From NCBI GenBank assembly GCA_028751875.1, contig CM054134.1:67853839-67917838 (forward strand): a stretch of DNA of 64,000 nucleotides, given 5' to 3'. Under the pieces are notes generated by a model that saw only the letters and a program-made list of their open reading frames with translations, searched no databases and was not told the DNA's origin. Origin of the DNA: Rapana venosa. Lineage: Eukaryota; Mollusca; Gastropoda; Neogastropoda; Muricidae. Positions 1 to 11,638 of this stretch are shown here, piece after piece (the stretch's first letter is position 1; each line of letters opens with the position of its first letter). The position numbers and the translations under genes were made by a program.

Positions 1-1149
1 GTATTCAGCTGATAAAGTAATTCTCTTCTGTCTTTTTTTTCTTTCAAATTGGCACTTGTTGTTGCTTTTGAGCTATGTTTTGGAGTGCTTAACTCAGCAG
101 ACACTGGAGATCAATCAGGCAGATTGTGTGTACACACAGAATAAATGAAATGACTGAGCACAGAACTTCCACAGTCTCAGGAGTTATAGCACTTGCTTCC
201 ACTCTAGTACTGCACAACTTTACAATGTTATACTGTCCCTGTCATAGAATATAATCTCCATGCATGATACTTTGCATAGGGAAACTGTAAAAAAAAAAAT
301 TGTTTCTTCTACTCCAAACCTATTCTGCAATGGAGGATCAAAAGACTAAGTTTAACTAGTTTAAGTTAAACTAAATAGAATGATTTCGTTTGGCTGAGGC
401 CTGCTTCTTCTTCTTCAGTTTATCTTTCAAGAGCTACTTTACTTGAGACACCAACTAGTACATCCCTTGCTTTGCTGACTTAGTAGCTTTACAGCCTTTA
501 GTTTTATAGAGTCAACATTCTCATTCTGCCTTTCTCACTTTCTTCCTACTTATTTTCTTTCTTAGGTGGAACGAGCACGCTGCACAGACACTACTACTAA
601 AACACAGCTCAACATTCTCTACTGCTCATCTTCTCTTCTGACTTATGGCTGAATAAAGACTTTATAATTGTCAAAAGTGTCACCGATTACTGCATACAGA
701 AAACAGCTGTCGGTCAGTGTCACTGACATGAATTTGTGAAGTCTTTTAACAGTTAGTTTCAAGATATGGGTGAAAGATTTAAGAAGTGATAATCAATACT
801 GACTAGAAATGACACACTACAAGAAAAAAAAAGGAAAAAAAAAGATGCACTACAAGCTAAATCATCACAGGGTTTTTGACACAAGTCTTAAATCATGAAA
901 CTGCACTCTGAACTTGCCTTTTGACTATATGATTACAGTAACAATAAAACATAATCAAGTTTACTGTAAAAAAAAAAAAAGTGTAAAGTTCTCTTTCTTG
1001 GAAAGTAAGGGGTCACACCTGGTATGCAAAAGTTTTATTCCAAAGTTCCAGGAGTCACATTCACACTGAGTCACAGGGGCAAAATATAAAGGAATATATT
1101 ATACTGTACCAGTGCAAGAGAGCACTGACCCATGCACTGTCAGTGTACC

Positions 1150-1168
1150 ACACACACTCACACACACA

Positions 1169-1213
<45 letters not shown>
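1150..1213. repeat. (CA)n microsatellite
   Basis: Nearly pure CA dinucleotide run with one interruption, inside the G-alpha intron. Confidence 0.95.
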
Positions 1214-1216
<3 letters not shown>

Positions 1217-1920
1217 CTAACACAGTGACAGTGAACTGTCTGAGCCAATCCTGCTATCTAGAACTAGTAGAAGAATTAATCATAATGAATCATTGAATGA
1301 TTGGTCAATTCCTTGATTTTTTTATTGTGGGTTATCACAAGCAAATCACTAAGAAAGTGAGAAGTTGATTTAGTTCACAAAAACTTGAAAAAGCTGAAGT
1401 TCATCATCTGCCATGTTTATCACTTGGGAGCAAATTGGTACGATCACATGACCTTATGGCCAATTCAGTAATCTAGTCAAGGTTGGCAGTTTTGACGACT
1501 CATGATGATTTTACCTTGGTCAAGATGAGTTCTCAAAGACTCACCGGCTTGATCCAAATGGCAAATATCATGCAAAATATTATATCTAAACTGATAGTGA
1601 TCTATAACTTTGGCCTTCCATCCTGCCAGGGAGCAAAACTCAGTAAAGTAATAACACCACTATGTGGGAAGGTAAACTAGTGACAACTGTACAACTGACA
1701 TGCTTGATCCAAAGATGACAGACAACTGCCACATCATCAAATGACAAAATTTTACTTAATTAGTTAAACTTAAAGCTAACTTTTGTACAGACTCCAATCC
1801 ACCTTCAGTTTTTATATAATTCACTGAGGTCAGGACATAAACCCTGATACTGATAGACAGACAGACAGACAGATAGAATCTTCATGACTAAATTGCTTGG
1901 GACTTCTATAGTAATAATAA

Positions 1921-2251
1921 GTACCCCGTGGTCTCAAGGTAACACACTTGTCTAAAATCTGAGAAGACATGAATGGTTCAGTCTCCATTTGAACCTGAAC
2001 TTTCCCCTATACAGTAGACCTCCAGTGGTGGTTTGTATGCTAGTTTTTCAGATTTAAGACAATCCTGTGGAAACACAAATTTAGTGCGTGTAAAAGAACC
2101 CATGGCAACAAAACAAATGTCCCTGGCAAAAAAAATTAAAATACACAATACAAACAGAGCATTGTTTATCATCAATCAGGGTAGTGCTGATGCTACATAT
2201 TACAGTTCTAGATCCTCTCTCCTCAAGGGTAGCAGCCCGAATTTCATTCTG
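1921..2251 (+). mobile_element. tRNA-derived SINE, family 1 (old copy)
   Basis: The 5' part resembles a tRNA promoter: a box-A-like segment near 1927-1945 and a box-B-like GGTTCAGTCTCC near 1975. The central core, with AAAAGAACCCATGGCAAC at about 2092, recurs at 18.96 kb and, inverted, at 31.85 and 51.35 kb. The 3' part ends in the family motif AGCAGCCCGAATTTCA. Divergence from the other copies suggests an old insertion. Confidence 0.6.
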
Positions 2252-2639
2252 AAAAATCTGCCATGAATGAAACTCAAAGTCATACATGTAATACAAATTT
2301 TGCCAAATTTATTACATGTTATGCTGATAAAAATGAATGACAAGATGCAAGATGTCATCCCTGATCATGATAATATGAGGTGATTTAGTGGTGCGAATAA
2401 TTTTTAAATCTCACCAGGGTGAACATGACTTGTCTGAGCAGTGAGCATGTACATGATGCTTACTAATTACTTGCATAATGTTCTCCTTTAATTTTTTGTG
2501 AAATAATACCAAATACTTACGCATATGGGTAAACTTTAGTACAGGTCTATACTTTAATGAAAAACTGCCATTCAATACTACAGCAATACTGATAGTGATT
2601 TTGACAGTGATTTTTTTATATATATACTATTTTAGTTTG

Positions 2640-2912
2640 TTTTGGTTTTATGTAGGACAGTCGGGAGGTACCTCCCTGCTCTTTCCAATTTTCATTTATC
2701 ATGGGATTTTTTACATGCACAAGTCTGTAAGCACATGGATCCAAATGGTTTAGAACTAGCATCTGCTCCAAAAGACTGGACAATTAGACATTCACTGATT
2801 CAGTTAAATTTTTCCATCAAACTGGGATGACACTATTGAAAGGGCAAGGCTGGGAATCAAACCCAGAGCTTCACGGCTTAATTCTTAGGCAGATGAGTGT
2901 CCTTCCACTTTT
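2640..2912 (-). mobile_element. tRNA-derived SINE, family 3
   Basis: Read on the minus strand, the right end starts with a tRNA-like head: a box-A-like segment and then GGGTTTGATTCCC as box B near 2855. The distal part contains GGACAGTCGGGAGGTAC (plus strand, about 2656), which recurs in diverged form near 29570. No tail or target duplication was defined. Confidence 0.5.
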
Positions 2913-3272
2913 CTTATTGACTCTGATCTGAATTTTACAGTAATTTTGAGTCACTGTCACTAGTGTCAGGGTTTCAGAATTTGTCATTCATTAATTATAA
3001 TGCATAATTGTCCACACACATCATATGCTGTATGTTTCTTATGGAATTAAACATATAATACTCAGTAATACCTGAGCACTCTCTACCAAAAAAATGCTCT
3101 GAAACTTGCAATCATAATCACTAAATCAGTCACTAATGACACGACTGACAAAAATTATATAACTAAAATGGGGCAGCATTATGGAGAATGGAATCGTATT
3201 CATGCTAATAACATTGATATCAAACAGGTATGTCTATTTTTTAAATTATTTTTTTAAGTAACGAAGATCGCT

Positions 3273-3278
3273 ACTTAC
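3273..3278 (-). promoter_or_regulatory. 5' splice donor of G-alpha exon
   Basis: On the minus strand the coding sequence for Arg-Arg-Glu-Phe-Gln-Leu is followed directly by GTAAGT, a consensus donor. Reading on into the intron gives residues unlike any G-alpha protein and soon a stop, so splicing here is well supported. Confidence 0.85.
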
Positions 3279-3737
3279 AAGCTGAAACTCTCTCCGTCTG
3301 TCGAATGCTGTACGGATTCCAGAATCCTCCCACAACCGCTGAACTGACTGCACATACTGGGCGAACACTACTTCATCCAGCTTTGTATTCCCGTCATAAG
3401 CAAAAACAAAATTAGCATCTTTCACATGAGCTTCATTCTCCCAAGGTATTCCCAGCTTCTGTCTGGCATCTATCAACACCCGCATTCCTTTCACAATGTT
3501 GTTGTACACAACAGTTCTGAACTCATGCCTAGCCTCATCACTGAAATCTTGTCCGTGGATGATCTTCATTTGTTTGAGGAAAGTGCTCTTGCCACTCTCC
3601 CCAGCACCCAGAAGTAATATTCTAACAGTCCTCCGGTATGTCACCCTTTCTCTCATTAGTGTTTTATCAATCTGACGACTCTTGTGCCGCTGTTGTTTTT
3701 CATGGTCGTTCATACAACAGACTAGTAAGTCCGCCAT
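3279..3737 (-). CDS. G-protein alpha subunit, G12/13 class, first coding exon (partial)
   Basis: This exon encodes the N-terminal 153 residues of a heterotrimeric G-protein alpha subunit, a membrane-associated GTPase that couples receptors to RhoGEFs in the G12/13 class. Residues 44-52 form the P-loop GAGESGKST, followed by FLKQMKIIHGQDF (helix alpha-1) and the start of the helical domain. The exon ends at RRREFQL, just before the linker and switch I, so the catalytic arginine and the DVGGQ motif are absent. Met1 at 3737 is preferred because its context (AAAATGG) is strong, and MADLLVCC at the N-terminus carries a Cys7-Cys8 pair suited to palmitoylation, as expected for this class. An in-frame ATG at 3788 would add 17 residues but has a weak context. 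The P-loop plus the residues around RRREFQL favour G12/13 over Gi, Gq or Gs. The remaining exons lie beyond the left edge. Confidence 0.92.
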
Positions 3738-3760
3738 TTTGATACTTTCACCCTCTCTAA

Positions 3761-3785
3761 TGACGTCAGAGGTAAACACTTCCGG
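3761..3785. promoter_or_regulatory. CRE-like and ETS-like sites just upstream of the G-alpha start
   Basis: A perfect palindromic CREB/ATF site, TGACGTCA, lies at 3761-3768 and an ETS-type core (CTTCCGG) at 3779-3785, 24-48 bases upstream of the preferred start codon. CRE and ETS sites are typical of TATA-less promoters. Whether they lie in the core promoter or the transcribed leader cannot be told from sequence. Confidence 0.4.
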
Positions 3786-3788
3786 CAT

Positions 3789-3926
3789 GAATATGACATT
3801 GATGGGGGGCGTGGCAGTTCATGCTCCCAGTCATTTTTACACGTGTGAGTGTGAGAGAGAGAGGGATATATAAATATGTACACTCACATACGTGCACGGA
3901 CACACACGTACGTGCACGCGTACACG

Positions 3927-3964
<38 letters not shown>

Positions 3965-4339
3965 GATGATAGAGAAAGGGAGGCACCAAAATATATCCAG
4001 AGAGGACAGAAAATGTAGATACTGTAACAAAATAGAAGATGAATTTCATTTACTGGATGAATGTATTTTATATTGTTATTAAAAATCAAAACGAAAAACA
4101 AAGAACGCAAAAAATGTGTACATAAATTAAGTGACATAATCACAGTTGATATATATCAAGCAGATATCATCAGATATGTGTATGAGTGTTTTGAAAAAAG
4201 AGAAAAAGAGAAGTAGAATGCAACATGTTTTTAGTGTACATCACTTTTAGCCAAAGTAGATAATGATTATAATTGATGTTATTGTTGTGTCAAATAAGTC
4301 TACATGACTTAAATGGCAATAAAATATTCTGAATCTGAA

Positions 4340-4424
<85 letters not shown>

Positions 4425-4548
4425 GGGTTGTTGGTTTGAAAGCAGATGTGTCTGAATGAACAAAACAAAGCAAAACCAAACGCACACACGCACGCACGCA
4501 CTCACGCACGCACACACATACACGAACGCACACACGCAGGAGCGCGCG

Positions 4549-4592
<44 letters not shown>

Positions 4593-4837
4593 CGCGCACA
4601 CACACAAGGGCACCTACCTTTCTTTTTTTTCTTCTTTTTTTTTTGCTGTTTTGTTGTGATGCCGTGAATTTTGCATTGATAATCTCTTCGTTGATGGATA
4701 CTTCATTTTAGGTATTGTTGTCACGTTTCAAATGGAATTTGTTTTTTTAGATTTGTATATATATATTGACAGTTGTGTTACTTGGTTCTTTTGCTTCCAT
4801 ATGATTTGCTAATGTTGGTTCATGTGCTTTATGAGGC

Positions 4838-4899
<62 letters not shown>

Positions 4900-4974
4900 T
4901 GTGTGTGCGTGCGTGCGTGCGTGCGTGCGTGCGCGCGTGCGTGCGTGTGTGTGTAGACAAAGTCATGACAATTT
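3789..4974. repeat. microsatellite-rich upstream region
   Basis: It holds CA runs at about 3900-3961, 4342-4421 and 4542-4592, and a TG/TGCG compound run at 4839-4954. Open frames here translate to His-Thr or Cys-Val repeats and are artefacts of the repeats. No gene seen. Confidence 0.9.
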
Positions 4975-5566
4975 TGCCCCTAGATACAGTCATGGCAATA
5001 GGCACTGGGAGACAGTTGTTGCAATAGGCACAGGGAGACAGTTATTGCAATAGGCACTGGGAGACCTAGTCATGACAATGCACTAGGCACAAGATAGGCA
5101 CAGGGAGACAGTCATTGCAATAGGCACAGGGAGACAGTTATTGCAATAGGCACTGGGAGACCTAGTCATGACAATGCACTAGGCACAAGATAGGCACAGG
5201 GAGACAGTCATTGCAATAGGCACAGGGAGACAGTTATTGCAATAGGCACAGGGAGACAGTCATGACAATAGGCACTGGGAGACAGTTATTGCAATAGGCA
5301 CAATGGGCACAGGGAGACAGTTATTGCAATAGGCACAGGGAGACAGTTATGGCAATAGGCACTGGGAGACGATCATTGCAAGAGGCACAGGGAGACAGTT
5401 ATTGCAATAGGCACAGGGAGACAGTCATTGCAATAGGCACAGGGAGACAGTCATTGCAATAGGCACAGGGAGACAGTTGTGGCAATAGGCACTGGGAGAC
5501 ATAGTCATGACAATGCACTAGGCACAGGGAGACAGTTATTGCAATAGGCACAGGGAGACATTTATG
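4975..5566 (+). repeat. 26-bp minisatellite, left block
   Basis: Tandem copies of a 26-bp unit centred on GGCACAGGGAGACAGT followed by CATTGCAATA-like sequence, with variants GGCACTGGGAGAC and a longer recurring segment containing CACTAGGCACAAGAT. The same unit makes up the larger block at 7435-9000 and a small one near 17225. Confidence 0.95.
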
Positions 5567-5650
5567 GCAATATTTATTTATTTATTCTTTTATATAAAGG
5601 ATAATGGAATAAGCACTCATGTGCTTTTTTACTTACATCCAGTCCCCGGT
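5567..5650 (-). mobile_element. SINE family 2, 3' end fragment
   Basis: Inverted copy of the family-2 3' end: ATTTATTTATT tail side, then GGATAATGGAATAAGCACTCATGTGC-type sequence and TACATCCAGTCCCC. The same sequence is seen in plus orientation near 30650 and 15570. It abuts the CR1-like LINE fragment. Confidence 0.65.
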
Positions 5651-5733
5651 TTCGCAAGTATCTGTCTACTGATGCAACTTCCAAGCTTGTCACATCTCTC
5701 ATTCTTTCACGTTTAGACTACTGTAATTCTCTT

Positions 5734-6156
5734 TTGGCTGGCCTACCAGCATCATCTATCCACTCTCTTCAACGCATACAAAACTCTGCAGCTCGACTGG
5801 TCCTAAGAAAGAAAAAATCTGAACACATCACTCCTCTTCTGCGATCTCTTCACTGGTTGCCTGTCTCACAAAGACTGGAGTATAAAATCAATACCCTCTG
5901 TTTCAAATGTCTCCACAAATCTGCACCCTCTTATCTCTGTAACTGTCTTCACCTGTACACTCCATCCCGTTCCCTTCGTTCAGCCGCAGATACTTTGTGC
6001 TTTCGAACACCCAGATTCAAAGAAACCACTGTTGGCCGTCGCTCCTTCTCTGTTTCTGGTCCATCCACCTGGAATGACCTCCCTCTTTCCCTTCGCCAAA
6101 AGCCTTCACTTGATACCTTCAAATCCAGCCTAAAAACACACTTATTTCCTTCCTGA
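5734..6156 (+). pseudogene. CR1-like LINE ORF2 C-terminal fragment
   Basis: This open frame of 140 codons continues an upstream reading from about 5655 without its own real start. It contains RIQNSAARLV (residues 15-24), LHWLPVSQRLEYKI and near the end GPSTWNDLPLSLRQ and FKSSLKTHLF. These are the thumb and C-terminal signatures of CR1/L2-type LINE reverse transcriptases. The catalytic palm domain is missing, so it is a dead 3' fragment, although this stretch itself is open to its stop. Confidence 0.85.
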
Positions 6157-6217
6157 GACTTTACCCCCACATATCTGTCCCTAATTTTCAACAACATCTT
6201 TCACCTTCTAAGTGTTG

Positions 6218-6221
<4 letters not shown>

Positions 6222-6314
<93 letters not shown>

Positions 6315-6332
6315 CGTGCGTGCGTGTGCGTT
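6222..6332. repeat. (TG)n microsatellite inside LINE 3' UTR
   Basis: A run of about 90 bases of TG followed by TGCG units. The inverted CR1-like copies at 32.68 and 39.78 kb have a CA run at the matching place, so the dinucleotide is part of the LINE 3' UTR. Confidence 0.95.
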
Positions 6333-6493
6333 CGTAGTGCACGCGCATGGATTTGAAATCTGTTGCTCATTATGTTTAAGGAGAGTTGCATGCCTGTAAA
6401 TGATTGAGTGCAAGCGCTTCGATTTGTTTGTTTTTTACAAGATTCAGCGCTATATAAATTCCATATATTATTATTATTATTATTATTATTATT

Positions 6494-6730
6494 TTGTAAA
6501 TTTTGTCATCTGTTCCCACCGGCACACAATGGCCTACTCTTTCGAAAAGCGGAACAGGATTTAATGCGTGCACAAGATGTTCTGCATGTGTTCGCACACG
6601 GGGCCTCGGTTTATAGTCTCATTGGAAGGACTTTGACATTCAGTTTGATTTTTTTGTCAAACCGGGAATCGAAACCACAACCTCACAGTTGACTTGTTGG
6701 CAGGCAAACATCTTAACCATCCTGCCACCT
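6494..6730 (-). mobile_element. tRNA-derived SINE, family 2
   Basis: On the minus strand it begins with a tRNA-like head (GGTGGCAGGATGGTTAAG as box A, GGTTTCGATTCCC as box B). It continues through CTATAAACCGAGGCC and AAGAGTAGGCCATTGTGTGCCGG to ACAGATGACAAAATTTAC. The 3' part seen in other copies is missing. It sits directly against the ATT tail of the preceding LINE. Confidence 0.75.
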
Positions 6731-7434
<704 letters not shown>

Positions 7435-9000
7435 TTATTGCCATAGGCACAGGGAGACAGTTATTGCAATAGGCACAAGGAGACAGTCATTGCAATAGGC
7501 ACAGGGAGACAGTCATTGCAATAGGCACAATGGGCACAATGGGCACAGGGAGACAGTCATTGCAATAGACACAATGTGCACAGGGAGACAGTTATTGCAA
7601 TAGACACAGGGAGACAGTTATTGCAATAGGCACAATGGGCACAGAGAGACAGTTATTGCAATAGACACAGTGAGGCAGTCATTGCAATGGGCACAATGGG
7701 AACAGAGAGACAGTTATTGCAATAGGCACAGGGAGACAGTCATTGCAATGGGCACAGGGAGACAGTCATTGCAATAGGCACAATGGGCACAGGGAGACAG
7801 TTATTGCAATGGGCACAATGGGCACAGGGAGACAGTTATTGCAATGGGCACAGGGAGACAGTCATTGCAATAGGCACAATGGGCACAGGGAGACAGTTAT
7901 TGCAATGGGCACAGGAGACAGTCATGGCAATGGGCACAGGGTGACATTCATTGCAGGGAGACAGCCATTGCAATAGGTACAGGGAGACAGTCATTGCAAC
8001 AGGCACAATGGGAACAGGGAGACAGTTATTGCAATGGGCACAGGGAGACAGTCATTGCAATAGGCACAAGGAGACAGTCATTGCAATGGGCACAATGTGC
8101 ACAGGGAGACAGTTATTGCAATAGGCACAATGGGCACAGGGAGACAGTCATTGCAATAGGCACAATGTGCAGAGGGAGACAGTCATTGCAATAGGCACAA
8201 TGGACACAGGAAGACAGTCAATGCAATAGGCACAATGGGCACAGGGAGACAGTCATTGCAATAGGCACAGGGAGACAGTCATTACAATAGGCACAGGGAG
8301 ACAGTCATTGCAATAGGCACAATGGGCACAGGGAGGCAGTCATTGCAATAGGCACAATGGGCACAGGGAGACAGTCATTGCAATAGGCACAATGGGCACA
8401 GGGAAACAGTCATTGCAATAGGCACAGGGAGACATTCATGGCAATGGGCACAGGGAGACAGTCATTGCAGGGAGACAGTCATTGCAATGGGCACAGGGAG
8501 ACAGTCATTGCAGGGAGACAGTCATTGCAATGGGCACAGGGAGACAGTCATTGCAGGGAGACAGTCATTGCAATGGGCACAGGGAGACAGTCATTGCAGG
8601 GAGACAGTCATTGCAATGGGCACAGGGAGACAGTCATTGCAATGGGCACAGGGAGACAGTCATTGCAATGGGCACAGGGAGACAGTCATTGCAATGGGCA
8701 CAGGGAGACAGTCATTGCAATAGGCACAGGGAGACATAGTCACAACAGTTGGCACTGGGAGACTGTCACGACAATTGGCACTGGGAGACAACATGACCAT
8801 TGGCATTTGGGGACAGTCATAACAAAAATGACACTGGGAGACTGTCACGACAATTGGCACTGGGAGACAACATGATCATTGGCATTTGGGGACAGTCATA
8901 ACAAAAATGACACTGGGAGACTGTCATCACAATTGGCTCTGGGATACAGTCATGACAGTTAACACTAAGAGACAGTCATGACAATTGGCTCTAGGAGACA
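7435..9000 (+). repeat. 26-bp minisatellite, main block
   Basis: About 1.5 kb of the 26-bp unit (GGCACAGGGAGACAGT plus CATTGCAAT). Three layers of variation are visible. Some units carry an added CACAATGGG decamer-like insertion. A shortened unit (CATTGCAGGGAGACAGT) alternates with full units at 8460-8620. The right end decays to CTGGGAGACTGTCACGACAATTGG variants. The frame changes every unit, so it is not coding. Confidence 0.95.
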
Positions 9001-9335
9001 TGGCACTGTAATATTTGGCACTACTACAAATGAGGATGACAGCGTGCACATACCTCTACAATATTGGCATGGGAAACATTATATTGACCATCTTAATCCC
9101 ACTTAATTTGATACTCATAGACCATGACAAATGTAAATCTACCTCCCTTCCCTCCCCTCCTCCCCTAACTTAAACACAAATAGAATTAATATAGCGTGTT
9201 TGCAAATCTAAACATACGAAAACACGAAAATTCCCAGTTTGAAGAAAGTTGTCACTGGAAAATACTGTTATAACAAAACAACTACACAGACAGGCTTAAA
9301 GATTTTCCCCCTGAGAGATGAATTAACCCTGTAAT
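9001..9335. other. noncoding, nothing recognised
   Basis: AT-rich sequence between the minisatellite and the LINE. No open frame or repeat family recognised. Confidence 0.5.
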
Positions 9336-10247
9336 TGCTAAAGACTAGTGGCTGCAGGTCAGGTCAGGGGTTTCTCCTGCTACTGGTACCTGTTCCATGT
9401 GGAGGAGCCAGCCCCAACCCAAAAAACCAGCCAAGGGCTCCACCTGGCTGTATTCGCCCCAGATACATTGCATGTGATGAAAAAAATACCAATGACATAC
9501 CGGATCGGTCATCACCAGGGTCAACAAGGACCGCACCTTCTGTCTCCTATCATGGCAGAGGTGAGAAGTGTGCTACTGGTGGAACTCAAAATCCGCGGAA
9601 GAAAATATGTTACCATAGCAACATGGAACATCAGAACACTTTCCTAAACAGGGACAGTACAAGAACTGATGGCAGATGGCAGAATTTCGGTGAACATCTC
9701 ACTGACGATGGACAATTCGACAAGCACACCAATGGCGTAGGCTTCCTTGTTAACAAGAACATCAAAATCTCAGTGCTCCAATGCTGCCCAGTACAGCCGA
9801 CTTATAGCAACATCAACATCACGGTGGTACAACAGATCATGATGATGAAGTAGTAGAGGCCAGGGCATTATCAACAAAGTTAGCAAGAAAGACATCCTGA
9901 TCATTCAGGGAGACTGGAATGCTCGCACTGGAGCAAATTCTGTGGACCCTCCTGTAATGCAGATACCAACGAGAGAGGATAACGACTACTGGAATTTGCC
10001 TGCTACAACGACATGGTGCTTGCAAACACCCTTGGGGAGCACAAGGCATGCACCCAATGGAACCCATCACAACCAGATCAACTACATTCTGGTACAAAAC
10101 TGGTTCAGATCTGGCATCAACAGAGCCAGACAAATGACATTTCCAGGCGCAGACATGGGCAGTAACCATGACCTGGTGCTCCTGAACTTCAGAATCCGGC
10201 TGAAAAAGATCAGCCAGAATCCTTCCAAGTGGAAAATTTGCTGCACT

Positions 10248-10260
10248 ACTCGCACTTGAT
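10248..10260 (+). repeat. 13-bp target-site duplication, left copy
   Basis: ACTCGCACTTGAT is repeated exactly at 13416-13428. The two copies directly flank the RTE element and mark the break in the host LINE. Confidence 0.9.
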
Positions 10261-10539
10261 CCCCCGTGGGACTCTCGGGGTATGCTTACAAAGCGGGCAT
10301 TGCAAGAATAGGACCCCTGCCCTCCAACCAGGCATGTCGTAAGAGTCGACTAAGGTTGGGGGTTGGGCACAGGGCTAACAACCCTGTCCCCTAAAAAAAG
10401 AGAAGTTACAGAAACAGCAACAGAGAAAACTTATACTTTTGCGTGCGAAGGACCTCCCAGGTCCAGTGAGACTCGTATGAATGCTGATGGCCAAAGCCGA
10501 GAGGAAGCTACCAGCAGGATAAGGGAAGACACCACCAAA

Positions 10540-11447
10540 ACTAAGATCATACTAGAACATTGGAACGTGAAGACGATGTATGAGACGGGCAAGCTGGCAC
10601 AGGTAACATTAGAGATGAGAAGATTCAACCTCCATGTCCTAGGAGTAAGCGAGAGTAGATGGACTGGATCTGGGAGAATGAGAACCACCACCAGAGAAAC
10701 CGTCCTCTACTCTGGGAGAGATGACGATCAGCACCACGAGGGAGTTGCCATAATCCTCAAGAAAGGCATTGAGCGATGCCTTATGGAGTGGAAGCCCATC
10801 AACAGCAGACTAATGAGTGCGAGACTGAAGGGAAGGCACATCAACATCACCATCATCCAGTGCTAGGCATCAACCAACAACAGCAACAATGAGAGCAAAG
10901 ATGACTTCTACCACCAGCTGCAGACAGAGACAGAGAAAGCCCCACGTTATGACCTCATCGTCATCATGGGGGACCTCAATGCCAAAGTCGGAAGTGACAA
11001 CACCGACTATGAGAGAGTCATGGGAAAACAGGGGGTGGGGAACAGAAATGACAACGGGGAGAGACTTGTGGAGTTCTGCGCCATGAACACCTTAGTGATA
11101 GGAGGGACCCTCTTCACGCACCAGGACATCCACAAGCTGACTTGGGCGTCGCCGAATATATGAACCAGATTGACCATCCGATGATCAATGGTATGTGGAG
11201 ACGATCTCTTCTGGATGTGAGAACCAAGCGAAGTGCGGATGTCGGGAGCGATCATCACCTGGTGACAGCACACATTCAGATGAAACTGAAGAAGAACACA
11301 AGACCAACCACTCAAGCGCGATTTGATACCCAACGATTGAGAGACACCAACGTGAAGTCTGCATTCATCAACGATCTGAGGAACAGATTCCACATCCTGC
11401 AGAACATGACAGAACAGCATGACATAGATACGACATGGAAGCACTGA
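10540..11447 (+). pseudogene. RTE LINE AP-type endonuclease domain, broken
   Basis: Successive frames encode HWNVKTMYETGKLAQ (near 10560), VSESRWTGSG, a TAG stop at 10863, IMGDLNAKVGSD (near 10965), the NQIDH metal-site motif near 11163 after a frameshift, and GSDHHLV at about 11247. These are the ordered hallmarks of the AP-type endonuclease that nicks target DNA for target-primed reverse transcription. The one stop and one frameshift inactivate it, though the catalytic residues themselves are kept. Confidence 0.85.
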
Positions 11448-11638
11448 GAGCAGCAAGGACAACATCGGCCATCAAAAGAAGACCAACAATGACTGGATTT
11501 AACAAGAGACCCTCTATGCCATCAAAGAAAGAAGAGAGACCAAGAAGAGACTTCTGCAAGTAAAGTCTCCACGGCTACGAGAGAGGCAGGAAGAGTTGTA
11601 CAGAGAGGCGCACAGGAAAGTAAAGAGACTCGCACGCC

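Larger units (their letters stand above)
1..3272 (-). other. part of first intron of the G-alpha gene
   Basis: The region lies downstream, on the minus strand, of the splice donor that ends the G-alpha exon. I looked for a second exon carrying the conserved switch region and found none, so the next exon is probably outside the window. Apart from two SINE-like copies (1921-2251 and 2640-2912) and a CA microsatellite, it is AT-rich unique-looking sequence. The short open frames in it have no recognisable domain. Confidence 0.6.
5651..6493 (+). mobile_element. CR1/L2-like non-LTR retrotransposon, 3' end
   Basis: Contains the C-terminal reading frame listed separately, a 3' UTR interrupted by a long (TG)n run, and a 3' terminus with AAGCGCTTCGATTTG, then GCGCTATATAAATTCCAT and (ATT)n. 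This terminus recurs at 16.05, 19.2, 32.35, 32.58 (inverted), 37.5 and 48.65 kb. The element is 5'-truncated, as is usual for LINE copies. Confidence 0.8.

Noticed and set aside
1..3272. Second exon of the G-alpha gene inside the window
   Set aside because: No minus-strand frame here carries the switch-region motifs expected next.
4290..4613. Cys-Val-rich open frames (also at 4773-5053, 3837-4049)
   Set aside because: Translation of TG/CA dinucleotide runs.
7435..8875. CRISPR-like regular repeats
   Set aside because: The 26-bp units are head-to-tail with no unique spacers, and the genome is eukaryotic. It is a minisatellite.
8438..8875. Open frame of 145 codons with repeated GHRETVIA-like motif
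   Set aside because: It is a by-product of the 26-bp minisatellite; all three frames are open and give cyclic permutations of the same peptide.
9335..9853. 172-codon protein at the host LINE 5' end
   Set aside because: Crosses from leader into the endonuclease out of frame; the recognisable TWNIRTL is in another frame.
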